Shown here piece after piece: positions 1-9,939 of a stretch of 64,000 nt of DNA (position 1 is its first letter; every line of letters begins with the position of its first letter). The position numbers were made by a program, and so were the translations under genes. The stretch comes from Sorex araneus (lineage: Eukaryota > Chordata > Mammalia > Eulipotyphla > Soricidae), in NCBI RefSeq assembly GCF_027595985.1, contig NC_073303.1, positions 98,689,999 to 98,753,998 of the forward strand, written 5' to 3'. The notes below the pieces were generated by a model, which saw nothing but the letters and a program-made list of their open reading frames with translations, was not told the origin of the DNA and did not search any database.

Positions 1-460
1 ACACTCTGTTTACTTTGGTTACATTCAATATTTCAACACAAACTTCACTATTGTTGTTAGGAGTACCCCACTAGACTCAGACCTACTGTGAAGCTACTGC
101 AGCCGCGCGGTTTTGAATTTCTGTACTTTAACACGAAGTCCAGGGAGATTTTTTCCAGATATTGGATCATTGCAGGCTTGAAAACCCAATCTGTGGTCGT
201 CTTAATATGGCGGACTCCGCGCCCTTCATCCCCAGAGAGAAAGAGGCGAGAGAGAGAAATACCTTTCCCCTCCTGGGCGGGCACGGGGCCGAGGCTTAGT
301 TCTCAGGCTGGAGACATTCTGCGAGGAGTTGCCCATGCTGAAAGAGGTTTTGCTGGGTCTGGATTCACGCTTGTGCAGCTGCGGAGAGGCCGCACACGTG
401 TGCGGCCCCCGGGATCACATCTCGGTGGTGGGAGGGGCCGGTGCCTCCCAGGTTATTTCT
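1..460 (-). mobile_element. L1 3' UTR fragment, long-3'UTR subfamily
   Basis: Positions 1-185 align by eye with the 3' UTR of the young L1 (about 13895-14150), sharing CAATATTTCAACA and the stretch before GAAGTCCAG. Positions 186-460 resemble the extra 3' UTR block of the L1 at 53979-54818, including the AGAGAGAAA run followed by CCCC-rich sequence. The 3' end lies off the left edge, so tail and TSD cannot be seen. The block is CpG-rich for this window and contains AATATGGCGGAC, close to a YY1 site. Open frames across it are not plausible proteins. Confidence 0.7.
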
Positions 461-869
461 TTTTAGATGTTTCAACTATAGAGGATTACTGATTATTTCA
501 TTAAATTATATGCATATAATATCAGCTAATTTTGAGGCCTTATGCATCCCCACCATACTATGTTCAAGAGTTGGCCTTAATTCTGTAATTAATCATTTGA
601 AGCAGCCTACGAGACAAATAGTATTATAATCAGCATTTCCTGTGGAAGAAAATGTATTGAACCAGTTTGGGATATATTTACTGATGACTTTTGATGAGCT
701 CATGATTCAAGGGGTGGGTCAGGAGGATATAGTAAAATAATATGTAGTCTATTAGTGGAAGTTCTCAGATTGGTGGGCATCAACCAAAATATGTGTACAT
801 GCTAGGAGTAAATTATTAAATTTAAATTTAATAGGATCTGAAGATCGAGGATCAGGGATGCTGCCTCCT
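461..869. other. AT-rich sequence, nothing recognised
   Basis: No coding pattern, RNA gene or repeat family is recognisable. Confidence 0.5.
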
Positions 870-1182
870 TGGCCAAGACGTCAAAAACCAGATGATCTGG
901 ACACGTAATGTGATTTGGAGATGACCATTGAACCACTGGACTAGAGCCATCACTGACTGGATTCCATGGGATGTCAAAAGAACTCTTGGCTGACCACCTA
1001 TAAGATGGTCAGACTTCTTTGTCAAGACCTTGAATGAACGGTTTGATGCTCTTCATGTTTCTGGAGTGAACAAGTGCCACTGGGCTACACTAGCACATGA
1101 CAGGGTAAAATGGAGACACTACTGGCGCCCGCTTGAGCAAATCGATGAGCAACGGGATGACAAGTGATACAAGTGATACAAC
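870..1182 (+). pseudogene. RTE-clade LINE, C-terminal ORF remnant and 3' tail
   Basis: From 955 to 1164 one frame reads as the C-terminal tail of an RTE-type LINE polyprotein: DWIPWDVKRTLG, one stop, then PPIRWSDFF, then WATLAHDRVKWRHYWRPL and EQIDEQRDDK, ending at TGA 1165-1167. The internal stop (991-993) is a CGA to TGA change inside the expected GRPP motif, typical of CpG decay. Upstream, GHVM and FGDDH are readable in another frame, so there is at least one frameshift. After the stop comes a short tandem tail, AAGTGATAC twice. The frame holds for about 70 codons with conserved W, D and R spacing, which argues against chance. It is 5'-truncated and non-functional; no flanking duplication was found. 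Confidence 0.8.
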
Positions 1183-1195
1183 TTTAATAGGAGAG

Positions 1196-2260
1196 GGCAG
1201 TTAAGAAGACATTTACTTTATTAGAGGGGAGAATGGGAGAATGGGGAAAGAAAGCATGTATTTTGAGATCACAGCAATTTGAGTTTGGATAATAGTGCTG
1301 GTAATTACTGGCAATTTGAAACTTCATTCCTCATTTATAAAATATGAATACTTTTTATTGGGTTATATTTTCTTTTATTGTTTATTAATAATTTTTCTTA
1401 GGAACCTTCTAATATACTAGGAACTGCCTGTGGTTTTATTCATAAACACTATACCTCTTTACCCACTCCAAATATGTATTTTGGGAAAACATATAATAAT
1501 TAAATAACTTCAATTTGAAGTGACATGAAGGAAAACAGGCCAGAATTCTAGAAACATGTTGAATATGAAGACTTATGTTTGTTTACTTTCTCATTCATGT
1601 TGTCAACTAATATTTACTGAAGGCTTATTATGACCCAAATACAGCATAGCGATAAGCAAGATAGCATGAGAATTCAATAAAACACTGCAGCATCAAGGAG
1701 TTAAAGATGAATAGTTGATACACCCAAACTTCCCAGAAGCTCAGTCTAGCTTACTCAAGTCTCATTAAGTATTGTGACACAGTAAATGCTCTATGAAAGA
1801 AAGTAAAAAATGTATGGGAGCTCAGTGTAGGGTTAGATGAGTCTGTATTGAAGAGTGTGGGAGACCATTTCATATTAGATTATAATACAGATTCTTTGAC
1901 CAGATTGTAGACTGTGTACTCCTAGCTCCAAATAACATACTTCAAAGATATAGGTATAAATGGTAACTTTTAGAATTATGCAAATCACAATCTACAAATC
2001 TATGTCCTGAAGTTTTCCCAGAGGCTTACTATTTTGCTTACATTTTTTCATATTTAGTGAGACAGTGCAGGGATGGATGAAGACATAATCTCTTCATAGT
2101 TAAGGACCCTGAATGATTGATTTCTTAATTTTCTTCTTTACCTTGGTTTGCAAGAATATAAAGTATTTGTTTTAGGGATACACTGCTAGCATTCAATGTC
2201 TATCAAAAGATGCAAATATCCCTCTACAAGATTTTATTGGACTATTTTTGAATTTTGTCA
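1196..2260. other. Unique AT-rich sequence
   Basis: No gene, RNA or recognisable repeat. Confidence 0.5.
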
Positions 2261-2261
2261 T

Positions 2262-2360
2262 ACTTGGTTGTGTCTGGGAGCTCAGGTGGTGCCTGGGATC
2301 AAATTGGGTTTGGCCAGATGTTAGGCAAATACCTTAATCCCTGCACAATCTTTCAAGTCC
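2262..2360 (-). mobile_element. Decayed SOR-like SINE fragment
   Basis: GCCTGGGATCAAA followed by TTAGGCAAATACC matches, with many changes, the reverse complement of the SOR head around the B box and anticodon region. No TSD seen. Confidence 0.4.
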
Positions 2361-2918
2361 ATTTAAACTTTAGACAGTCATATACATTTCAGAAGGCAGC
2401 TACCTTTTTTTTTAATTTAGAAAATGCAAATGCAACTGAGAGGCTCATCAGTCTAAGTTTATTGGGAAATTTCAACTTTCAAAGATGTTCTATGCAAAGA
2501 GGAGGAATTTAAGTAATAGGAAAGATGTAAGGATTCCAAATAAACAGAACAGCATCAGAGCATGGCAATGTGTTAAAAAGGGATGACTAAATACTGAAGA
2601 ATTGTTCCTGATGTCCAAAAAAAAAAAAAAACAGACAAACAAACTATGAAGATGCTTTTTGTGGTAAAATTTAATTTCCAATGTATAAAACCAATTAAGA
2701 AAATGCATTCTTGCAGTGGAACAGGATCTTTGCAATAGAGTGACTATCTGCTATAAAATTACATTAATTTCAATATAAAAAGTTATTAGAATAAAATACT
2801 TTATAGAAAAAGCATATTATGAAAGCTAACTTAAAAAAATGAAAACATGCTTAGAGACAGACTTGAAAATATATGGTGCATAAAATATGTATATCTAGAC
2901 TTGGCATCTCTCTTCTTA
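2361..2918. other. Unique sequence with a short A tract
   Basis: An A-run lies at about 2618-2631; no element could be attached to it. Confidence 0.45.
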
Positions 2919-3062
2919 ATTTTTTTCTTTTTGGGGGAGTGGGCACACCTAGTGATGCTCAGGGGTAACTCCTGGCTCTGCGTTTAGTAATTACTCCTGG
3001 ATGTGCACAGGGGACCATATGGAATGCTGGGGATTGAATCCAGGTGTGTGTTTGGCTCCCAA
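2919..3062 (-). mobile_element. SOR SINE
   Basis: Reads T-rich tail, then the complement of the SOR body (GATGCTCAGGGGTAACTCCTG, GGGGACCATATGGAATGC) and a partial head (GGGGATTGAATCCAGG). The head is disrupted near 3040-3060, where a second, older copy begins. Confidence 0.75.
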
Positions 3063-3074
3063 GCAATGCACACG

Positions 3075-3268
3075 GATCCCAGGGGCTATTCCTGATGATA
3101 CTCTGCCAACTGGGTCCATTTCAGTGCTTAGGTTCAGTGACCCCTGAGTCCACTACTGTTTGACAATATAGGATCACATTCAGCAATATATGCTGTGATG
3201 GATTGAATTTGGGGTCTTATGCATGCAAGTCACGATTTCTAACACCTTGAACTATCTCCTTGGGCTTT
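3075..3268 (-). mobile_element. Decayed SOR-like SINE
   Basis: A weak match to the SOR body is followed by GGATTGAATTTGGGGTC and CTATCTCCTTGGGC, which correspond to the complement of the B box and 5' end. It is much more diverged than the adjacent copy and may be nested with it. Confidence 0.45.
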
Positions 3269-3289
3269 TATTTATTTATTTTTTTGGTC

Positions 3290-4800
3290 TTCCATTTTTG
3301 CTTCTCAATACCATACAGTATTTTCTTGCATTGAATATGTATGGATTTTATAATAAAACTAGAAAACAGTAAAAACAATTTATTTTGAAATTATTGTAAA
3401 AGTGAAATAGATTGCAAGATCTATTATAATCCACAGAAAAGATAGAAATGTAGGGTAGCTAGGGAAGCCTTCTCACCAAAGATGAGACTTGAAAGAAAAG
3501 ACAACTAGAGGAGCAAACATCTCCTTAGCACTTGCTCCATGCTGAGTGTTTATAATGTGCTTTCTCTATACCTCACCATGTTTACAAGTGAATAGTAAGA
3601 CTCTGATAGTTTAATAGCCTATGAGCAAAATCAGAAATCTTGAAGACAGAATATTGGAAAGTTTTACTTTAGCTCTATTGCCTGCTAGCTGTCACTAGTG
3701 TTCTACTGGGTTAGTTTCACAACACGTGGGCTCTCATTCATATATTGATTTGTGTAATGACTATGTTTGTGTAATATCGGTGCAATGACGAGACTAGGAA
3801 ACTTGGATTGTGAATGTTTAGTTCATCACTTACTGTAGATGTTGACAAAGAAACTACCATATCACAGGTACCTCATACCTCAGTGAATACAGCTGACTAA
3901 ATGGACATATATCCAGGACAGTTAGTTCCTGCATATTTTACTCAAGTGTTTCAAGAGACTCATGAGATAATAGGTCTGACAGGACCTTGGAAATTGTAGA
4001 ATTATGCACCCATGTCAGGAATTTTGATTTTTGGAGACATTACTTTTTGTTCAAGTCAAATTGTATTTCTTTTTTTTAAAGAAAATAACATCATATTTAT
4101 TAATATATTTAATATAAAACAGATAATATATTATGATCATAGTATTCATTATATTGACAATTGCTTTTTCAGTTTAACAATTATTATTAACTTTTATTAC
4201 ATAAGGAAATTTATATTAACAACATTTTTATTTACATGCTTGGGATCAAATATATGTGACAAGGGAGACTAAATTATAACTGTTAAATAGAATAAAGAAA
4301 AAACTACTCATGGGCTAGGTATTTAGAATTCTTGCTGTTTCTTCAGTACAAATTAAGGTGATTTTTTTCTCTTGTCCTCTAAACAATTATATAACTAATT
4401 CCTCAAGTTGACATATTCTAGCACTTTTTTTGAAAATTGTATTTTAATCAACATTTGAATGGAGCTTCAGTGATATCTTGATTTAGTTAATGATATTTGG
4501 GCACTGAAAGTTGCAGGTATTTTTTAATGGGACATCCCAGTTAGACACTTCTATATCTAGACAGCCTGGGTTCAAATTTCCATCCAACTCGGTACCAGAT
4601 ACTCTTTGACCCTTGAAAAATTATCTATCCATGTGTCACAATTTTTTTGTCTCTAAAATGGAGTCAATAAATTGCCTTACTTTGTGATCTTGAATGTACC
4701 AGTTACAAATTTGTTTAATCTGAAGATCGTCTTGGGAATATAAAGAATTATTAGCAGTTATAATGTATTAAATAACTGCCTGTGTTTAAATCTGTATTCT
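3290..4800. other. Unique AT-rich sequence
   Basis: The open frame at 4012-4272 is low-complexity AT-rich translation and not a credible gene. No RNA gene or repeat family recognised. Confidence 0.5.
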
Positions 4801-5244
4801 TTTTTTTTAATTCATTTATTTTTAATTAGAAAATCACTGTGAGGGTACAGTTACAGATCTATACACTTTTGTGCTTATACTTCCCTCATACAAAGTTCGG
4901 GAACCCATCCCTTCACCAGTGCCCATTCTCCACCACCAGTAAACCCAGCGTCCCTCCCACCCTCCCCAATCCCATCTCCCCCCCACCCCACCCTGCCACT
5001 GTGGCAGGGCATTCCCTTCTGTTCTCTCTCTATAATTAGCTGTTGTGGTTTGCAATAAAGGTGTTGAGTGGCCGCTGTGCTCAGTCTCTAGCCCTCATTC
5101 AGCCCGCAACTCCCTTCCCCCACATGGCCTTGGACTACAATGTAGTTGGTGATCGCTTCTCTGAGTTGCCCTTTCCCCGGAACGTGAGGCCAGCCTCGAA
5201 GCCATGGAGTCAACCTCCTGGTACTTATTTCTACAGTTCAAAAC
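4801..5244 (-). mobile_element. L1 3' end, lower half of a U2/L1 chimera
   Basis: A T tract at 4801-4809 (poly(A) on the minus strand) is followed by L1 3' UTR sequence of the type seen at 9240, 37400 and 54010: AAATCACTGTGAGG, CATCCCTTCACCAGTGCCCA and a C-rich block. It joins directly to U2 snRNA sequence at about 5245. The whole unit lies between imperfect duplications: AAATCTGTATTCT just before 4801 and AAATTGTATTTCT at 5345-5357. Confidence 0.8.
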
Positions 5245-5342
5245 CCATTTAATATATTGTCCTCGGATAGAGGACGTATCAGATATTAAACTGATAAGAA
5301 CAGGTACTACACTTGATCTTAGCTAAAAGGCCCAGAAGCGAT
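5245..5342 (-). pseudogene. U2 snRNA 5' segment (nt 1-98), chimeric retropseudogene
   Basis: On the minus strand, 5342 down to 5245 matches vertebrate U2 snRNA nucleotides 1-98 with three differences by eye (C10G, G19A, T39C). The branch-site recognition motif GTAGTA (nt 33-38) and stem-loop I/II sequences are intact. The match stops just before the Sm site and the whole 3' half is absent, replaced by L1 3' UTR. There are no visible upstream snRNA promoter elements, as expected for a retrocopy starting exactly at the RNA 5' end. It is not a functional U2 gene. Confidence 0.92.
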
Positions 5343-5357
5343 GCAAATTGTATTTCT

Positions 5358-5610
5358 TAAAGACCAGTGGCACACCTGCAAAAACTTCATGCAGAAATTC
5401 TTAGAATATGGCAGGAAAATACAAGGCAGTTTTCCAAAACTGAGCCCAGAGATTTTATCAAATTCTTGATGGAAACATTATTTTGTGTATATTTTCAAAA
5501 TATTTATGAACTCTCTATACCTCTTCATGATATGTTAATTATTCTATAGGACACGCACCTGACTTGGGATCCACTAGGACTTCATCTGGGAATCTAAGGA
5601 GCAGAGGGGG
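5358..5610. other. Unique sequence
   Basis: Nothing recognised. Confidence 0.4.
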
Positions 5611-5692
5611 TTGATGTAGTACATGAGATCAAACTCAGGTCCTCTTATATGTTAAGCATATTCTCCACCAATTGAGCTGTGTCTCTGACCTA
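5611..5692 (-). mobile_element. Decayed SOR head fragment
   Basis: GAGATCAAACTCAGGTCC and CTCCACCAATTGAGCTGTG resemble the complement of the SOR B-box and A-box regions. Confidence 0.4.
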
Positions 5693-6023
5693 ACCATATA
5701 TATCAGTTTCATAATGGCTTATCACCAGTCCCTGATGATGATATTAGGAAATGTTGAGGTTTCTATTTCTGTGCTGAACCTTGGAGGCTCTTACACGTCC
5801 AGGGAAGGGTGATCACTTGAACATATCATCCAATTGTTAATCACGGTCTCAAAAACTTAAAAAATATTTTTCCTTCTTGAAGTGGCAAAAATATTATTAT
5901 TGTGTCCAGTGGACTTTGATTGAACTTGACTGTGTCACTTTTCACCTGTATGATTTTGGACAAGCTTCTTGTCTGCCATAAGCCATTTTTTCCAAGTAGG
6001 AAAAACCATACCAACCTTGCAGG
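5693..6023. other. Unique sequence
   Basis: Nothing recognised before the palindrome cluster. Confidence 0.4.
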
Positions 6024-6151
6024 ACATTTAGTAGGATTAAATTGAAATTTCAATTTAATCCTACTAAATGTAGGATTTAGTAGGATTAAATCCTACTAAA
6101 TGTACAATTTAAATATGTACATTTAAATTGAAATATATATATTTCAATTTA
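6024..6151. repeat. Cluster of perfect AT-rich palindromes
   Basis: Three adjacent inverted repeats: 6024-6047/6048-6071 is a perfect 48-bp palindrome with no spacer; 6075-6087/6089-6101 is a 27-bp palindrome with a 1-nt centre that reuses part of the first; 6124-6137/6138-6151 is a perfect 28-bp palindrome centred on TATATATA. TA-rich sequence continues to about 6225. Such sequence can extrude cruciforms. Confidence 0.9.
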
Positions 6152-6231
6152 TATATATTTATATATAATTTATACATATATTTATATATTAAATTTATAT
6201 ATATTAAATAAATATTTATATATACAGTTTT

Positions 6232-6804
6232 TCTGGAAGAGTATCAGAGTAAAATATGAATTTAATAGAAAAAATTTTTAGCAAATTTTTAGAACGTGGC
6301 TTCTGTACCTGAGCTGGAGTCTTTGTAGCATAGATCTACTGTTTACTGCAATATAAAGAACCTAATAAAGTCTTCAGAATTATAGACTCCCAGGGAACTT
6401 AACATTGCTTCAGAAAACTGAGGCACGCTGAGACTATTTATGGTGTGCAAGCACCACATTTAAGAAAGGAGGTTTAAAATCATGGGGGCCGTTATTGAGT
6501 TTTGATAGGAGTTGCTTAATAAACAATTCATGTTCTTAATAATGTGTTTTAAGAATGATATACTACTTTTCAATCTCAGGTGCTTAGCTAATCAGAAAGG
6601 CTGTGTACTGACTCCTTCAATGTACAGGAAACATAAAAATTTAAACATTCAAGAGCTAGAAAAAGCAATTTTTATATAAAAAAAAAAGGTGGTAGATACT
6701 TCCTTGTTGAAGTTCTTAAAAAGACGAAATCACCCTGGAGCCAAAAGATAGGTAGGCTACTTTTTTGTAATTTTGTTAATTTTGGTTAATTAATTAGAAC
6801 CGAT
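6232..6804. other. Unique sequence
   Basis: No gene or element recognised; a short A run occurs near 6679. Confidence 0.4.
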
Positions 6805-6806
6805 TT

Positions 6807-6916
6807 CCTTCCTCCCTCCCTCCCTCCCTCCCTCCCTCCCTCCCTCCCTCCCTCCCTCCTTCCTTCCTTCCTTCCTTCCTTCCTTCCTTCCTTCCTTCCT
6901 TCCTTCCTTCCTTCCT
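6807..6916. repeat. Compound (CCCT)n-(CTTC)n microsatellite
   Basis: About 13 CCTC units pass directly into about 15 TTCC units, giving an uninterrupted pyrimidine strand of ~110 nt. Confidence 0.97.
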
Positions 6917-7754
6917 GAGCACAGACAATGAGTCAGTGATCATTAAATTATTGAAATGAACAAAGCACATTCCATATTCCTATCTAGAGAGACCACAGGC
7001 TGATTTTTTTCTGAATTCTTCCTCCTTCCTTGGGACCCTTCCAAGGCTCTTTCCCTGAAATTTGAAAGGAGTGTCATAATTAAGGCTGTTTTTGCACACC
7101 ATTTACTGAGTACTGAGATAAACACTGAGCTGGAAGACACAATGACAGTGCCCTTGCTCTTTCATATTTTTCCACATCACTAGGATATGACTATAAGTCA
7201 GATACTTTCCTCACTCCCATTTCTATTCTTGTATTGGTACCATCTAAGCAAGATTCACTTAGAACCTCCTTTCACTTAATTTCCCTCACCCCTCCCCACT
7301 CTTATTAAATTTTAAAATTGTATTTTAATATCGATGAAAGGCAGTTAAGGGATGGAGATGGAGAGGAAGGTAAGGTAAAAGTAACTTAAACTTTTCTCAT
7401 TAGTCCCGTTTGTAAAATATTTTCCTTTGCCTATGTACTTTCCCTTTCCTGGAAAGAACATAAATAGCCTCAACCAGACAACAAAGCTCCTCCAAAGTTC
7501 AAAAGCAGATAATTTAGAGAGACAAAATGCAAATTGGTAATTGCCAGGATCTAAAGAAATCAATGTAGTAAGCAAAAACTCTGTTGGAGGGTGTTGTGCT
7601 GAAATGATTTATTCAAGAAAACATACTATTAACAGTATTGTAAACTATGGTGTATAAAATAATATAAATATTTAAAATTCAATGTAGTATTCCAAATCCA
7701 CAGAATACTAAATATAAACCAAAGATTATCTTAGTGGATGCAAAAAAAAAAATA
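6917..7754. other. Unique sequence
   Basis: Short open frames on the minus strand (6943-7140, 7345-7575) show no recognisable domain and are probably chance. Confidence 0.45.
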
Positions 7755-7765
7755 CCCCTTTGCTG

Positions 7766-7994
7766 TGGGCTGGAGCGATAGCACAGCAGGCCGACCCGGG
7801 TTCAATTCCTCTGCCCCTGTCGGAGAGCCTGCAAGCTACCGAGAGTATCTTGCCCGCACACCAGAGCCAGGCAAGCTACCCCTGGTGTATTCAATATGTC
7901 AAAAACAGTAAGAACAAGTCTCACGATGGAGGCGTTACTGGTGCCTGCTTGAGCAAATCGATGAGCAACAGGATGACAGTGACTGTGACAGTGG
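7766..7994 (+). mobile_element. SINE2 (tRNA head, RTE-like tail), with TSD
   Basis: Exact 11-bp duplications CCCCTTTGCTG flank it (7755-7765, 7995-8005). Order: tRNA-like head with A box (GATAGCACAGCAGG) and B box (GGTTCAATTCC); body with CAAGCTACCGAGAGTATC and AATATGTCAAAAACAGTAA; terminal segment GATGGAGGCGTTACTGG to GATGACAGTGACTGTGACAG. About 15 bp between A box and anticodon arm are missing. No poly(A) tail. Confidence 0.92.
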
Positions 7995-8153
7995 CCCCTT
8001 TGCTGAATTGACAACATCCTTTATGATAAAAACACTCAAGTGAACATGAAAAGAAGAGAATTTATTCAACCGGGTAAAGGGAAATATATGAAAAGTACAT
8101 AACTAATATTACACGTATTGGTTAAAGACTAAAATCTTTACCTCTAATTTCAT

Positions 8154-8230
8154 CACTGTCGAAGGAATCGAACCCAGGTCGGTTGTGTGCAAGGCAAATG
8201 TCCTACCCACTGTGCTATTGCTCCAGCCCT
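8154..8230 (-). mobile_element. 77-bp mini-SINE: tRNA head plus GACAGTG terminus
   Basis: Exact 12-bp duplications CTCTAATTTCAT (8142-8153, 8231-8242) enclose only 77 bp. On the minus strand it reads the full tRNA-like head (GGGCTGGAGCAATAGCACAG, ACCTGGGTTCGATTCC) and then immediately CGACAGTG, the terminal motif of SINE2. The whole SINE2 body is missing. Because the duplications enclose the shortened form, it was already short when inserted. Confidence 0.85.
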
Positions 8231-8242
8231 CTCTAATTTCAT

Positions 8243-8470
8243 AAAAAATAAAATGAAATCTATTGCGACTTTCATTCAAAATTGTATTAGATGTTATATC
8301 CATAACAATTGAAGAAAAAGGAAAAGGAGTAAAAAGAATCCAGATAAAAAAGGAGTAAGATGACAAAATTTTGCATATGGCTAGCGTAAACATTCCAGTA
8401 AAATATTATTAGAATCAATAAACAAACCAGCAAAGTTTCTAAGTGCTTCAAATAAACAAATTAAAATTTA
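8243..8470. other. Unique sequence
   Basis: Nothing recognised. Confidence 0.4.
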
Positions 8471-8474
8471 AATT

Positions 8475-8785
8475 AAGAACCAGGAAACAGTATACAACAG
8501 TTTGGGCACAGGTCTTCCCAGTTTGCGTTCAGTTCCTGGCACCACATGGGTCCTCAAACTCCACTGGATGCTGTCTTGAGGCCCTGAGTGCTGATGGGTG
8601 TGGTCCTGAGGCCTTAAGCACTACCAGAGTGATCCTCCCCACCAACTCCCTGCACTGTTGAGCCAAGAAGCATCACATTCTCTGGCCCTTGCCTTAAACG
8701 CCCAATCTGACTGGCTCTGAGTCTCCAGTGGGGCTCTGAGGCCTCCTGACCACCTGGAGTTGTCCCTACATCCTCTGCAAAAAGA
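8475..8785 (+). mobile_element. Possible ancient SOR-related retroposon
   Basis: GTTCAGTTCCTGGCACCACATGGG followed by repeated GAG(C/T)ACT and CTGGGTGTGGTCC-like phrases and an A-rich end resembles a heavily diverged relative of SOR with an extended body. Boundaries and family are uncertain. Confidence 0.35.
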
Positions 8786-8871
8786 AAAATCAAAACAATT
8801 TCATCTAGATAATATAAAAAAGAATAAAATATTTAAGAATAAACTTAAAGGTGTGAAAAATTGATATACTT

Positions 8872-9119
8872 GGGCTGTAGCGATTGCACAGAGGTAGGGC
8901 ATTCGCCTTTCACTCGGCTGACCCGAGTTCAATACCTCCGCCCCTCTTGGAGAACCCGGCAAGCTACCCAGAGTATCTTGCCCGCACGGCAGAGCCTTGC
9001 AAGCTACCCATGGCATATTGGATATGCCAAAAACAGTAACAATAAGTCTCACAATGAGAGACGTTACTGGTGCCCGCTCGAACAAATCGATGAGCAACGG
9101 GATGACAGTGACAGTGACA
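8872..9119 (+). mobile_element. SINE2, full length
   Basis: Complete head, body and RTE-like terminal segment ending GATGACAGTGACAGTGAC. The terminal segment read in the RTE frame gives RRYWCPLEQIDEQRDDSDSD, matching the end of the RTE protein remnants at 1110-1164 and 21744-21794. No clear TSD. Confidence 0.9.
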
Positions 9120-9689
9120 CCATAAATTTATATGCTATAAAGTTATATACTGTAAACATCACATTTTTGTTAAAACTTTAAAATGATCTAAATAAGTGTA
9201 TAAATATTTTGTTTGTTTTATTTTATTATTTTAAGATTTTATTTTTGACTCACTGTGAAATAGACCCTTACAAAGCTGCTCATAATTAGGTTTCAGTGTT
9301 CCAACTCCCATCTCTCCACCAGTGTACATTTCCCAGCACCAGTGTTCCCAGTTTCCCTCCATCACCTTGCCCATCCCCGCCCTGTGTACCTCAATAGCAG
9401 GTATTTTTCTTCTCTCTCTTTCTCTTTTTATTTCACTTTATCTCTCTCCCTCTCTCTATCTCTCTTTTAGGGTGATGTGGCTTGCAGTACAGATATTTAA
9501 AGGTTATCATGTATATCCCTTTCCCACTTGTAACACTCAGTTCCTGACCATTTCCAGCTATTGTCTTTCCTGTCCCTTTTATATCTAACCTAACCTCCAC
9601 CCCAAACACACTTGTGGTTGATTCCAACCACTGATGAGTCCACCTGGACCCCGTTTCCCTGGCTGTAGATAAATCTACTATATATGTAT

Positions 9690-9927
9690 AACACAGTGGG
9701 TAGGGCGTTTGCCTTGCATGCTGCCAACCCGAGTTCGATTCCTCCTCCTCTCTCGGAGAGCCTGCAAGCTACCGAGAGTATCTCACTCACGGCAGAGCCT
9801 GGCAAGCTACCTATGGCATATTTGATATGCCAAAAACAGTAACAATTCTCACAATGAAGACGTTATTGGTGCCCGCTCGAGCAAATCGATGAACAACGGG
9901 ATGACAGTGATATAGTGATACAGTGAA
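9690..9927 (+). mobile_element. SINE2 inserted in the old L1 3' UTR
   Basis: Starts within the A box (ACACAGTGGGTAGGGCG), lacking the first ~15 bp of the head; then B box GAGTTCGATTCC, body, and terminal GATGACAGTGATATAGTGATACAGTG. L1 3' UTR sequence resumes at about 9930, so it postdates the old L1. Confidence 0.88.
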
Positions 9928-9939
9928 TATACCACAAAT

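Noticed and set aside
88..492. 134-residue arginine-rich open frame
   Set aside because: It is antisense translation of a CpG-rich L1 3' UTR fragment.
5245..5342. Functional U2 snRNA gene
   Set aside because: Only nt 1-98 are present, the 3' half is replaced by L1 sequence, and no snRNA promoter elements are visible.
6807..6916. Tandem array suggesting CRISPR or satellite
   Set aside because: Simple tetranucleotide microsatellite with no spacers; the genome is mammalian.
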